From the NCBI GenBank assembly GCA_044221555.1, contig JBGAOY010000012.1:86197-150196 (forward strand): a DNA stretch of 64,000 nt, written 5' to 3'. The position numbers and the translations under genes are program-made. The DNA comes from JAEUJM01 sp044221555. Lineage in GTDB: Bacteria; Actinomycetota; Acidimicrobiia; Acidimicrobiales; DATDAH01. Numbering within the stretch: position 1 is the first letter of the stretch; each line of letters begins with the position of its first letter. The notes beneath the pieces were generated by a model. The model ran no database searches and was not told the DNA's origin. It saw only the letters and a list, made by a program, of their open reading frames with translations. Shown here one piece after another: positions 44,036-53,925 of the stretch.

Positions 44036-46384
44036 ATGGCCGACACGCCTGCCCCTCCCGCCGCTGACGAGCCGGTCCACCGGGCCCTGGGCCTCACCGA
44101 CAACGAGCTCGAGTCGATCCGCGGCATCCTCGGACGCGAGCCGAACCACCTCGAGCTGGCCATGTACGCGGTGATGTGGTCGGAGCACTGCTCGTACAAG
44201 TCGTCGCGGATCCACCTGAAGCGCCTGCCCACGACGGGTGAGGGCGTGCTGGTCGGCCCCGGTGAGAACGCGGGGGTGATGGACGTAGGTGATGGCATCG
44301 CCGCCGCCATCCGGATCGAGAGCCACAACCACCCGTCCGCCATCGAGCCCTACCAGGGCGCAGCCACCGGCGTGGGCGGCATCCTGCGCGACATCTTCAC
44401 CATGGGCGCCCGCCCCATCGCGGTGATGGACCCGCTGCGCTTCGGGCCGCTCGACGACCCCCGGAGCCGCTGGATCGCCGAGGGTGTGGTGAGCGGCGTG
44501 TCGGGCTACGGCAACTCGGTGGGGGTGCCCACCGTCGGCGGCGAGGTGGTGTTCGACGAGACCTACGCCGACAACCCCCTGGTCAACGTGCTGTGCCTGG
44601 GCATCCTGCCCACCGACCGGCTGGTGCTGGGCCAGGCCAGCGGCGTGGGCAACCTGGCGGTGCTGCTCGGCTCGTCCACCGGACGTGACGGGATCGGCGG
44701 GGTGAGCGTGCTGGCCTCGGCCGGGTTCGCCGACGACGAGGCCGACGCCCAGAAGCGCCCGAGCGTGCAGGTGGGTGACCCGTTCGAGGAGAAGCGGCTG
44801 ATCGAGGCGTGCCTCGCGTTGCTCGACGCCGGGCTGGTGGTGGGCATCCAGGACCTGGGCGGCGCCGGCCTGGCCTGCGCCACCAGCGAGACCGCGTCGC
44901 GCGGTGGCGTCGGCATGGACGTCGACGTCAACGCGGTGCCCCGCCGGGAGCCCGGCATGGAGCCGTTCGAGGTGATGACCAGCGAGAGCCAGGAGCGCAT
45001 GCTGGCCATCGTCGAGCCGGAGAGCCTGGACGAGGTGCTCGAGATCTGCGCCCGCTGGGAGGTGCGCTCGACGGTGATCGGGAAGGTCACCGCCGGCTCC
45101 GTGCCCGAACGGAGTGACGGCTCCGTGCCCGAACGGAATGACGGCTCCGTGCCCGAACGGAGTGACGGCTCTGTCCCGGACGGGGGAGTGGCGCCGGGCC
45201 CGGGGGGCCGCCTGCGCATCCGCGACGGGTTCGACGGCGAGATCCTGTGCGACGTCCCCGCGGCCTCGCTGCACGAGGACGCGCCCCTGTACGATCGCGA
45301 GCGGGCGGAGCCGGCCGACCTGGCCGAGCGCCGTGCCGCCGAGCCGACGGCCCCCGTCGAGGGCTTCGACCCCGGCGCCGTGCTGCTCGACCTGCTCACC
45401 GACACCACCTGGGTGTCGTCGCAGTACGACCACCAGCTCTTCCTGAACACGGTGGCCGGACCCGGCGGCGACGCCACGGTGTTGCGCCTCAAGCACCCGG
45501 TCACGGGCGTGCCCACTGGTCGGGGCCTGGCCCTCACCACCGACGGCAACCACCGCTGGTGTGCCGTCGACCCCCGCACCGGCACGGCCATGACCGTCGC
45601 CGAGTCGGTGCTGAACCTGGCGTGCGTCGGGGCCCGCCCGCTGGCGGTGGTCAACTGCCTGAACTTCGGCAACCCCGAGCACCCCGAGGTGATGTGGCAG
45701 CTGTCCGAGGCCGTCGACGGCATGAGCGAGGCCTGCAACGCCTTCGGCCTGCCCGTGATCGGCGGCAACGTCAGCCTCTACAACGAGTCACGCGGCAGCG
45801 ACATCGACCCCACCCCGGTGATCGGGTTGCTGGGCATGGTGGACGACCTCTCCACGCCGCCACCGGGCCCCGTCCTGGTCGACGGCGGCCGCATCCTGCT
45901 GGTGGGTGCCACGTGGCCCGGGCTGGCCGGCTCGCGCTGGGCGTGGCACACCGGGCAGGCCCGCCGTGGCGCCCTGCCGCCGCTCGACCTGGCCGCGGTG
46001 TCGGCGGTGGCCACCGCGGTGCGCGACCTGGTGAACCAGGGCGACGTGCTCGGCGTGCACGACGTGGCCGAGGGTGGGCTGGCGGTGGCCCTGGCCGAGA
46101 TGGCGGTGCGCTCGGGCGTCGGCTTCCAGGCGGCCCGCATCCACGACGAGGCCGAGCTGTGGTCCGAGTCCGCCGGCCGCGCCGTGCTCTGCGTGGCCGC
46201 CGACCGCGCCCGTGACGTCATCACCTTCTGCGAGGACCGTGGCGTCCCCGTCACTCAGCTGGGCCTCGCCGCCGGCGACCGCCTGAAGGTGAAGGACCTG
46301 CTCGACGTCGGCCTCGCCGGCGCCACTGCCGCCTGGCGTGACCGGCTGCCCACCGCCTTCGGCGCCGCCGTCACCCACGACTGA
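44036..46384 (+). CDS. purL: FGAM synthase large subunit PurL
   Basis: A 782-residue PurL of the small (PurSQL) type. ATG 44036 gives HRALGLTDNELESIRGILGREPNHLELAMYAVMWSEHCSYKSSR, a standard start with the ATP-site His. Further: IRIESHNHPSAIEPYQGAATGVGGILRDIFTMGARPIAVMDPLRFG, GIQDLGGAGLACATSE, and second-half AIR-synthase motifs GMSEACNAFGLPVIGGNVSLYNE and VHDVAEGGLAVALAEMA. Residues ~354-385 hold four copies of GSVPERSD-type octapeptide in a loop between VIGKVTA and GGRLRIRDG. It works with PurS and PurQ encoded just upstream. Confidence 0.97.
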   Translation: MADTPAPPAADEPVHRALGLTDNELESIRGILGREPNHLELAMYAVMWSEHCSYKSSRIHLKRLPTTGEGVLVGPGENAGVMDVGDGIAAAIRIESHNHPSAIEPYQGAATGVGGILRDIFTMGARPIAVMDPLRFGPLDDPRSRWIAEGVVSGVSGYGNSVGVPTVGGEVVFDETYADNPLVNVLCLGILPTDRLVLGQASGVGNLAVLLGSSTGRDGIGGVSVLASAGFADDEADAQKRPSVQVGDPFEEKRLIEACLALLDAGLVVGIQDLGGAGLACATSETASRGGVGMDVDVNAVPRREPGMEPFEVMTSESQERMLAIVEPESLDEVLEICARWEVRSTVIGKVTAGSVPERSDGSVPERNDGSVPERSDGSVPDGGVAPGPGGRLRIRDGFDGEILCDVPAASLHEDAPLYDRERAEPADLAERRAAEPTAPVEGFDPGAVLLDLLTDTTWVSSQYDHQLFLNTVAGPGGDATVLRLKHPVTGVPTGRGLALTTDGNHRWCAVDPRTGTAMTVAESVLNLACVGARPLAVVNCLNFGNPEHPEVMWQLSEAVDGMSEACNAFGLPVIGGNVSLYNESRGSDIDPTPVIGLLGMVDDLSTPPPGPVLVDGGRILLVGATWPGLAGSRWAWHTGQARRGALPPLDLAAVSAVATAVRDLVNQGDVLGVHDVAEGGLAVALAEMAVRSGVGFQAARIHDEAELWSESAGRAVLCVAADRARDVITFCEDRGVPVTQLGLAAGDRLKVKDLLDVGLAGATAAWRDRLPTAFGAAVTHD
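45095..45184 (+). repeat. 24-bp tandem repeat inside purL
   Basis: Units 45095-45118, 45119-45142, 45143-45166 and a diverging fourth. Each encodes GSVPERSD (one GSVPERND). Each unit holds CTCCGT ... ACGGAG, a 6-bp inverted repeat, so every unit could form a small hairpin. Confidence 0.95.
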
Positions 46385-46411
46385 CTCGAGGGGGCCACCC
46401 CCACCCCCGAG
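46385..46411. terminator. Possible bidirectional terminator between purL and the SDR gene
   Basis: CTC and GGGGG (46385-46394, with a GA bulge) can pair with CCCCCGAG (46404-46411), in the 35-base gap between convergent stop codons. Confidence 0.35.
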
Positions 46412-46419
46412 GGGACCGC

Positions 46420-47160
46420 TCAGGCGGTCATCCCTCCGTCGACCACGAACTCGGCGCCGGTGGAGTAGCGACTCTCGTCGGAGGCCAGGTAGAGCACCAG
46501 GTTCGCGACGTCGTCGGCCTGCGCCACGTGGCCCATGGGGATGGCCTGCACCACCCGGTCGATGATGGTGCCCTCGGGGGAGGCCTCGCTCATCATGGGG
46601 GTGGCGATGATGCCGGGGTGCACCGAGTTCACCCGCACGCCGAAGGGCGCCACCTCCTTGGCGGCCACCTTGGTCATGCCTCGCACCGCCCACTTGCTGG
46701 CCGAGTAGGCCATGGTGCCGGCGGCGCCCTGCAGCCCCGCCACCGACGAGATGTTGATGATCGAGCCCGACTCGGCGCCCACCATGGTGGGGATCACCGC
46801 CCGCATGCCGAGGAAGGTGCCGACCTGGTTGATGTCGATGATCTCGCGGTAGTCGGCCTCGGAGGTGAGCGCGGTGGGCATCACCCGGAAGATGCCGGCG
46901 TTGTTGACGAGGACGTCGAGGCGGCCGTGGGCGTCGAGGATCTCCTCGACGATGGTGGTCCAGGCCTCCTCCTCCCGCACGTCGAGGGGGTGGTACGACG
47001 CGGCCTCGCCGATCGCGGCGGCGGTGGCCTCGCCCTCCTCGTCGAGCACGTCGGTGAGGTACACCCGGGCACCCTCGTCGGCGAACAGGCGCGCCTCGGC
47101 CGCGCCCTGCCCCCGCGCCGCGCCCGTGATCAGCGCGATCTTGGCGTCCAACCGTCCCAT
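46420..47160 (-). CDS. Short-chain dehydrogenase/reductase (hydroxysteroid dehydrogenase-like)
   Basis: A 246-residue classical SDR. MGRLDAKIALITGAARGQGAAEARLFADEGARVYLTDVLD gives the cofactor site, with Asp after the second strand favouring NAD. LDVLVNNAGIF, GSIINISSVAGL, AYSASKWAVRGMTKVAAKE and RVNSVHPGIIATPM follow, as in 3-alpha/20-beta-hydroxysteroid dehydrogenases. AGGGGG lies upstream of ATG 47160. It interrupts the purine cluster on the opposite strand, between purL and purF; no functional link is evident. Confidence 0.9.
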   Translation of the reverse strand: MGRLDAKIALITGAARGQGAAEARLFADEGARVYLTDVLDEEGEATAAAIGEAASYHPLDVREEEAWTTIVEEILDAHGRLDVLVNNAGIFRVMPTALTSEADYREIIDINQVGTFLGMRAVIPTMVGAESGSIINISSVAGLQGAAGTMAYSASKWAVRGMTKVAAKEVAPFGVRVNSVHPGIIATPMMSEASPEGTIIDRVVQAIPMGHVAQADDVANLVLYLASDESRYSTGAEFVVDGGMTA

Positions 47161-47289
47161 GTGGCCCCCTCGCTCGTCGGCGGCCAGTGTTCCAGATGGC
47201 GCCGGATGGCGGCTTCTGGCCGTACGTGGCCGACCGGTTGGGCCGGTAGCCTGAGGGCTCCAGCCACGATTCGCGGGGTCACCTGAGCA

Positions 47290-48879
47290 GTGTGCGACGA
47301 TGAGGACGTGACGGCGCCGGCGCTCCTGGACCCCGCCCCTGACCCCGACGACGACACCCCGAAGGAAGCCTGCGGGGTGTTCGGGGTGTACGCCCCCGGC
47401 CAGCCGGTCGCCCACCTCACCTACCTGGGCCTGTACGCCCTGCAACACCGTGGCCAGGAGTCGGCCGGCATGGCGGTGAGCAACGGCGAGACCCTGATGG
47501 TGCAGAAGGACATGGGGCTGGTCGCCCACGTGTTCGACGACATCAAGCTGGCGTCGTTGAAGGGCCACCTGGCCATCGGCCACACCCGCTACTCCACCAC
47601 CGGCTCGAGCACCTGGCGCAACGCCCAGCCGGTGTTCCGGGCCACGGCCGAGGCCGAGTTCGCGCTGGGCCACAACGGCAACCTGGTCAACACCGAGGCG
47701 CTGGCGGATCGCCAGGGCATGCTGCCGGGCACGGTCACGAGCGACACCGACCTGGTGGCCGAGATGCTGGCCACCGAGATGGCGCTGGCCGGTCCCCGCA
47801 GCGACGAGCGCGAGCTCGAGCACGCGCTGGTGAAGGTGCTGCCCGAGTTGGAGGGTGCGTTCTCGTTCGTGCTGATGGACGAGGGCCATGTGATCGGCGT
47901 GCGCGACCCCAGCGGGTTCCGGCCCCTGTGCCTCGGCAAGCTCGACCACGGCTGGGTGCTGGCCTCCGAGACGCCGGCGCTCGACGTGGTGGGGGCCCAC
48001 TTCGTCCGCGAGCTCGAACCGGGTGAGATGGTGGTGATCGACGCCACCGGCTACCGGTCGTTGCGCCCGTTCGAGCACGAGCGCATCCAGCCCACCCTGT
48101 GCCTGTTCGAGTTCGTGTACTTCGCCCGGCCCGACAGCCAGCTCTACGGCCGCAGCGTCCACCACGCCCGGGTCACGATGGGTGAGCGCCTGGCCGAGCA
48201 GGCCCCGGTCGAGGCCGACCTCGTGATGGGGGTGCCCGAGTCGGGCATCGCCGCCGCCGAGGGCTACGCCCGGCGCAGCGGCATCCCCTACGGCCAGGGG
48301 TTGGTGAAGAACCGCTACATCGGGCGCACCTTCATCGCCCCCACCCAGGAGATGCGGGCGCTCGGGGTGCGCATGAAGCTCAACCCGCTGCGCGACAACA
48401 TCGAGGGCAGGCGCCTCGTGGTGGTCGACGACTCGATCGTGCGGGGCACCACCACGCGGGCCATGGTGAAGATGTTGCGGGAGGCCGGCGCCAAGGAGGT
48501 GCACCTGCGCATCTCCTCGCCGCCCTACAAGTGGCCCTGCTTCTACGGCATGGACACGGGCACCCGGGGCGAGTTGCTGGCGGCCAACCTCACGGTGGAC
48601 GAGATCCGCGACTACATCGACGTGGACAGCATCTCGTACCTCACCCTCGACCGCCTGGTCGAGGCCACGGGCGCCCACAACGCCGGGTTCTGCACGGCCT
48701 GCCTCACGGGCGAGTACCCCATCGAGGTGCCGGTGAACCTGCGCAAGGCCGTGCTCGAGGTCGAGCCCGTGGCCCGGGCCGAGGACGGCACGCCGATCCG
48801 CCCGACCTCGTCTGCGCCGGCCCCCGACGGGGACTCCCTGTTCCCCGCCGCCGACGCCGCCGCCCGCCAGCAGTCTTGA
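47290..48879 (+). CDS. purF: Amidophosphoribosyltransferase
   Basis: A 529-residue enzyme making phosphoribosylamine from PRPP and glutamine, the committed step of purine synthesis. From GTG 47290 a 27-residue propeptide precedes the N-terminal nucleophile C28 (KEA-CGVFGVYAPG). GLYALQHRGQESAGMAVS and GHTRYSTTGSS are the glutaminase site; LVVVDDSIVRGTTTRAMVKML is the PRPP loop; GAHNAGFCTACLTGEYPI suggests the Fe-S-containing Bacillus-type enzyme. GTG 47308 is an alternative start. The stop overlaps the purM TTG start. Confidence 0.97.
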   Translation: MCDDEDVTAPALLDPAPDPDDDTPKEACGVFGVYAPGQPVAHLTYLGLYALQHRGQESAGMAVSNGETLMVQKDMGLVAHVFDDIKLASLKGHLAIGHTRYSTTGSSTWRNAQPVFRATAEAEFALGHNGNLVNTEALADRQGMLPGTVTSDTDLVAEMLATEMALAGPRSDERELEHALVKVLPELEGAFSFVLMDEGHVIGVRDPSGFRPLCLGKLDHGWVLASETPALDVVGAHFVRELEPGEMVVIDATGYRSLRPFEHERIQPTLCLFEFVYFARPDSQLYGRSVHHARVTMGERLAEQAPVEADLVMGVPESGIAAAEGYARRSGIPYGQGLVKNRYIGRTFIAPTQEMRALGVRMKLNPLRDNIEGRRLVVVDDSIVRGTTTRAMVKMLREAGAKEVHLRISSPPYKWPCFYGMDTGTRGELLAANLTVDEIRDYIDVDSISYLTLDRLVEATGAHNAGFCTACLTGEYPIEVPVNLRKAVLEVEPVARAEDGTPIRPTSSAPAPDGDSLFPAADAAARQQS

Positions 48880-49898
48880 GCGAGACCTACCCCGTCGACA
48901 TCGCCGCCGGCGAGGCCGCGGTCGACCGGATCAAGGGAGCGGTGCGCTCCACGTACCGGCCGGAGGTGCTGGGCGACATCGGCGGGTTCGGCGGGCTCTT
49001 CGCCCTGCCCACCGACCGCTACCGCGTGCCGGTGCTGGTGTCGGCCACCGACGGGGTCGGGACGAAGGCGCAGGTGGCCCGGGCCACCGGCCGCCTCGAC
49101 ACCATCGGCATCGACCTGGTGGCCATGTGCGTGGACGACCTGGTGTGCCAGGGCGCCGAGCCGCTCTTCTTCCTCGACTACATCTCGGTGGGCCGGCTCC
49201 AACCCGAGCGCATGGAGGCCTTGGTCGCCGGCGTGGCCGAGGGGTGCCGCCAGGCCGGGTGCGCGCTCATCGGCGGCGAGATGGCCGAGCACCCCGGGGT
49301 GATGCCCGACGACGACTTCGACCTGGTGGGCTTCGCCGTGGGGGTGGTCGAGCGCGACCAGCTCATCACCGGCGAGCACGTGGCCGTGGGCGACGCGCTG
49401 ATCGGGCTGCCGTCGCCGGGGTTGCGGTCGAACGGCTACAGCCTGGCCCGCACGGTGCTGCTCGAGACCGCCGGGCGGTCGCTCGACGATCCGGCGTACG
49501 AAGGCGCCCCCACCACGCTGGCCGACGAGCTGCTGCGCCCGTCGGTGATCTACGCGCCAGCGGTGCGCGCGGTGCTCGCCGAGGTCGACGTGCGGGCGGT
49601 CGCCCACATCACCGGCGGGGGCATGGCCGGCAACCTGGTGCGGGTGCTGCCCGGCGCCGCCGACGCGGTGATCGACGAGGGCACGTGGGAGGCGCCGCGG
49701 ATCTTCTCCGAGATCCAGCACCTGGGCAACGTCGCCGACGACGAGATGGCCCGGGTGTTCAACCTGGGCATCGGGATGGTCCTCGTCGTGCCGCAGGAGG
49801 ACGCCGGGCGCGCCCTCGCCGTCCTGGCCGACCACGGCCACGCCGCCGTCGAGATCGGCCGCATCACCCCCGGCACCGGCATGGTCCACGTCAGATGA
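48876..49898 (+). CDS. purM: AIR synthetase (phosphoribosylformylglycinamidine cyclo-ligase)
   Basis: A 340-residue PurM closing the imidazole ring. No ATG or GTG fits; TTG 48876 overlaps the purF stop (TTGA) and gives SETYPVDIAAGEAAVDRIKGAV, then GDIGGFGGLFALP, VLVSATDGVGTKAQVA, DLVCQGAEPLFFLDYISVGRL, GCALIGGEMAEHPGVM and VAHITGGGMAGNLVRVLP, all standard. Length is normal. The coupled TTG start ties its level to purF. Confidence 0.96.
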   Translation: MSETYPVDIAAGEAAVDRIKGAVRSTYRPEVLGDIGGFGGLFALPTDRYRVPVLVSATDGVGTKAQVARATGRLDTIGIDLVAMCVDDLVCQGAEPLFFLDYISVGRLQPERMEALVAGVAEGCRQAGCALIGGEMAEHPGVMPDDDFDLVGFAVGVVERDQLITGEHVAVGDALIGLPSPGLRSNGYSLARTVLLETAGRSLDDPAYEGAPTTLADELLRPSVIYAPAVRAVLAEVDVRAVAHITGGGMAGNLVRVLPGAADAVIDEGTWEAPRIFSEIQHLGNVADDEMARVFNLGIGMVLVVPQEDAGRALAVLADHGHAAVEIGRITPGTGMVHVR

Positions 49899-49935
49899 GC
49901 GCGACCGTGGGGGTTCGGGCCGATCGGGGGCCGGT

Positions 49936-50493
49936 GTGAGCGCGCACGAGGCGCTGATCGCGCACCTGCTCGAGCACGCGGTGCGCACCGATGGTCCCTT
50001 CACGCTGAAGTCGGGTCGCCAGAGCGACTGGTTCATCGACGCCAAGGCCACCACGTGCTCGCCCGAGGGCATGTTGCTGGTGGCCGACGCTGCGCTCGAG
50101 GTGCTCCCCGACGACGTCACCGCCATCGGCGGCCTCACCGTGGGCGCCGACGCCATGGCCTATTCCATCGCCGCCATCGCCGCCACCCGCGGCCGGATGC
50201 TGCGCAGCTTCACGGTGCGCAAGGAGGCCAAGGCCGGGGGCACCGGCGGGCGCATCGCCGGTGTGCTGCGCCCCGGCGACAAGGTGGTGATCACCGAGGA
50301 CGCGGTCACCCGCGGCGTGTCGATGCTCGAGGCGGCCGAGGTGGTGCGCGCCGAAGGGCAGGCAGAGGTGGTGCTGCTGTTGCCCCTGGTCGACCGCGGC
50401 GGCACCGTCGCCGGCCTGGCCGAGCAGGCCGGCATCCCCCTGCACGCCCTGGTGCCGGCGCCGGCGCTGGGCCTCGCCTACGACCCCGGCTGA
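49936..50493 (+). CDS. pyrE: Orotate phosphoribosyltransferase
   Basis: A 185-residue PRTase for pyrimidine synthesis (orotate plus PRPP to OMP). FTLKSGRQSDWFIDAKATTCSPEGMLLV, GGLTVGADAMAYSIAAIAA, the basic loop FTVRKEAKAGGTGGRIAGVL and the PRPP motif VVITEDAVTRGVSMLEAAEVV identify it. GTG 49936 lies 37 bases after purM, with a GGGGG site upstream, so it is likely the last gene of the purF-purM-pyrE operon. The pyrimidine enzyme next to purine genes may share PRPP-linked control; that is inference. Confidence 0.9.
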   Translation: MSAHEALIAHLLEHAVRTDGPFTLKSGRQSDWFIDAKATTCSPEGMLLVADAALEVLPDDVTAIGGLTVGADAMAYSIAAIAATRGRMLRSFTVRKEAKAGGTGGRIAGVLRPGDKVVITEDAVTRGVSMLEAAEVVRAEGQAEVVLLLPLVDRGGTVAGLAEQAGIPLHALVPAPALGLAYDPG

Positions 50494-50655
50494 CACGCCC
50501 GCTGACCGATCGCAACGCGGCTGGGTCGTGGCCACGGCCGTCCCCGTGGGTTCACCGTGCGGGACGCGGCGTGCCACCCGCACGGGCGACGGCCCTGGCG
50601 TGGACCGCAACCCCGATGACGCTGCGCGGGCCCGGCAGGGCTGGGACCCGAGCGG

Positions 50656-50661
50656 TACGAT
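50656..50661 (+). promoter_or_regulatory. Leaderless -10 element of the DUF2510 gene
   Basis: TACGAT, 8 bases before ATG 50670. Bases 50494-50669 otherwise hold no recognisable gene. Confidence 0.4.
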
Positions 50662-50669
50662 CCCTCCCC

Positions 50670-51752
50670 ATGGGGGCGTTGCCGGGTTGGCACCCTGACC
50701 CCGCGGCGCCGGGGAGCGGCATCCTGCGATGGTGGGACGGCGGGCGCTGGACCGAGCACTGCACCGGTCCTCGACCGGCGGGCCGCCCGAGTACGGGTGC
50801 CGACGGGCCTCCGGCCCAGGTGCCGCCGCCTCCCGGTGCCCGGGTGGCGCCGCCGCCCACGAACGCGTCGCCCGTCGCTCCGCCGCCCCCGGCCCGGGTG
50901 CCGCCGTCGCCTCCCGGTGCCCGGGTGCAGCTTCCGCCGCCGATCGCGCCGGCGCCGACCGGTGCCCGGGTGGCGCCGCCGCCCACGAACGCGCCGCCCG
51001 TCGCGCCGCCGCCATCCTTCCCATCACCGGCTGCGCCGACATCAGCGGCCCCGCCGCCACCCGCATCGTCGCCGCTGAGCGCGCCGGTAGGACGCGCCGA
51101 CCTTGCCCCGCCCGCCAGTCAGCCCCAGTCGGGGCTCGCCGACGGTGACCGCCAGCACCTCATCGAGTTCTACGTCGGCCAGTACAAGCGGCGGACCGCC
51201 CACACCTGGAGCACCGAGGGCGACACCTACTTCCCCGAGGACTTCCTCCGGCACATGACCGCGCTGTTCACCGAACTGGCACGACAGCTCCCCGCCGGTG
51301 AGCCACCGCTCGACCTCTACGACGACGACCTCTGGCGCAGGCGGTTGCTCGTGCTCACCAGTCGGCGCCTGCTGGTGCTGCATCGCTACCTCGACCACCC
51401 GGACGACAAGGTGATCGTGGAGGCCGAGGTGCTCGAGCGGGTGCACCTTCGCCGCCTCCACGTGGTCAAGACCATCGAGCGCGACGAGGCCGGGCTCACC
51501 CTCCACGTCGGCAGGCGCGAGCGCCGGTGGATCGAGGCGTTCATGGCCGGTCCTCGCCAATTGCAGGGGCGGCTGCGGGAGCTGCTGGCCCTGCCCCGCA
51601 GAGCGCCCGGAGCGCCGCTGGCCGATTGGTACCCCGACCCTGCCGGTGAGTTCCCGGAGCGGTTCTGGGACGGCACCACATGGACGCAGTGGGTCTACAT
51701 CGGTGACCGGCCGTTCCTGCCCGCCGGCGTGTACGAGCGGCCGTTGCCCTGA
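50670..51752 (+). CDS. Protein with two DUF2510 motifs and a proline-rich linker
   Basis: A 360-residue protein. DUF2510 motifs occur at both ends: LPGWHPDPAAPGSGILRWWDGGRWTEHC at the N-terminus and LADWYPDPAGEFPERFWDGTTWTQWVY near the C-terminus. Between them are a ~110-residue Pro/Ala-rich linker with repeats (GARVAPPPTN) and a folded ~180-residue domain (LIEFYVGQYKRRTAHTWSTEGDTYFPEDFLRHMTALF ... RLLVLTSRRLLVLHRYLDHPDDKVIVEAEVLERVHL) that could be PH-like. No transmembrane segment. DUF2510 is typical of actinobacterial envelope or membrane-linked proteins; function unknown. Confidence 0.7.
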   Translation: MGALPGWHPDPAAPGSGILRWWDGGRWTEHCTGPRPAGRPSTGADGPPAQVPPPPGARVAPPPTNASPVAPPPPARVPPSPPGARVQLPPPIAPAPTGARVAPPPTNAPPVAPPPSFPSPAAPTSAAPPPPASSPLSAPVGRADLAPPASQPQSGLADGDRQHLIEFYVGQYKRRTAHTWSTEGDTYFPEDFLRHMTALFTELARQLPAGEPPLDLYDDDLWRRRLLVLTSRRLLVLHRYLDHPDDKVIVEAEVLERVHLRRLHVVKTIERDEAGLTLHVGRRERRWIEAFMAGPRQLQGRLRELLALPRRAPGAPLADWYPDPAGEFPERFWDGTTWTQWVYIGDRPFLPAGVYERPLP

Positions 51753-51836
51753 GGGCGGCCTCCCGACCGCGAGACCGGGCGCTCGCACCGCGGTAACGGT
51801 GCCGGCCCTCATTGGGTCGGACTCGGCGTGCAAACC

Positions 51837-51842
51837 TATTGT
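51837..51842 (+). promoter_or_regulatory. Leaderless -10 element of the carboxylase beta-subunit gene
   Basis: TATTGT, 8 bases before GTG 51851. TTGGGT (51812-51817) upstream is a possible -35 with 19-base spacing. Confidence 0.45.
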
Positions 51843-51850
51843 GCTCCCTC

Positions 51851-53443
<1,593 letters not shown>

Positions 53444-53534
53444 GCCGCTCGACCCGCCCGGGGCATGGCCCAGGCACCACCAGGCGCCGTCTGACCGCGA
53501 TCGCCACCACGACGACCCGGCCGACGAGGCGGGC

Positions 53535-53759
53535 GTGCAGGAGGTGACGGCCGGCCCGGTCGTCCGCGCCGAAGGGACGCCCACGCACCTGGCGTCGCCC
53601 GACGCCGAGACGCTGGCCGCGATCGTCGCCGCCATCGAGGTGGCGTGGCCGCGACCCACGGCGCAGGAGGCCGCGGACGAGCGCCCCGCCCCCCGCTGGC
53701 GCTTCTCGGGCCGCTGGTGGTCGAAGCCCATCCCCGCCCGTCGCGACCGCCCCAGCTGA
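53535..53759 (+). CDS. Probable acyl-CoA carboxylase epsilon subunit
   Basis: A 74-residue protein from GTG 53535 (GTG 53544 possible). The pattern of an N-terminal GTPTHLASPDAETLAAIVAAIEVA helix and a C-terminal W-RFSGRWWSKPIPARRDRP is that of AccE-like epsilon subunits, which stabilise actinobacterial carboxylase complexes. It follows the beta-subunit gene by 91 bases on the same strand, where accE usually sits. Sequence conservation of this family is low, so position carries much of the assignment. Confidence 0.7.
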   Translation: MQEVTAGPVVRAEGTPTHLASPDAETLAAIVAAIEVAWPRPTAQEAADERPAPRWRFSGRWWSKPIPARRDRPS

Positions 53760-53925
53760 CCGGGACCCGTCCGGCCGGTGCGGTCCGGCGGCGCCGCCCG
53801 GTTCGGTAGCCTCGCCCCCACATGCCTCCCGCTCCTGTTCGCGACGCCTGCCGCTCGTTCGGCCCCGGAGGCGGGTTCACATCCGGCCACAGAGGCGGGC
53901 GGCCGCCCGTCGCTCCGCGTCGCTG

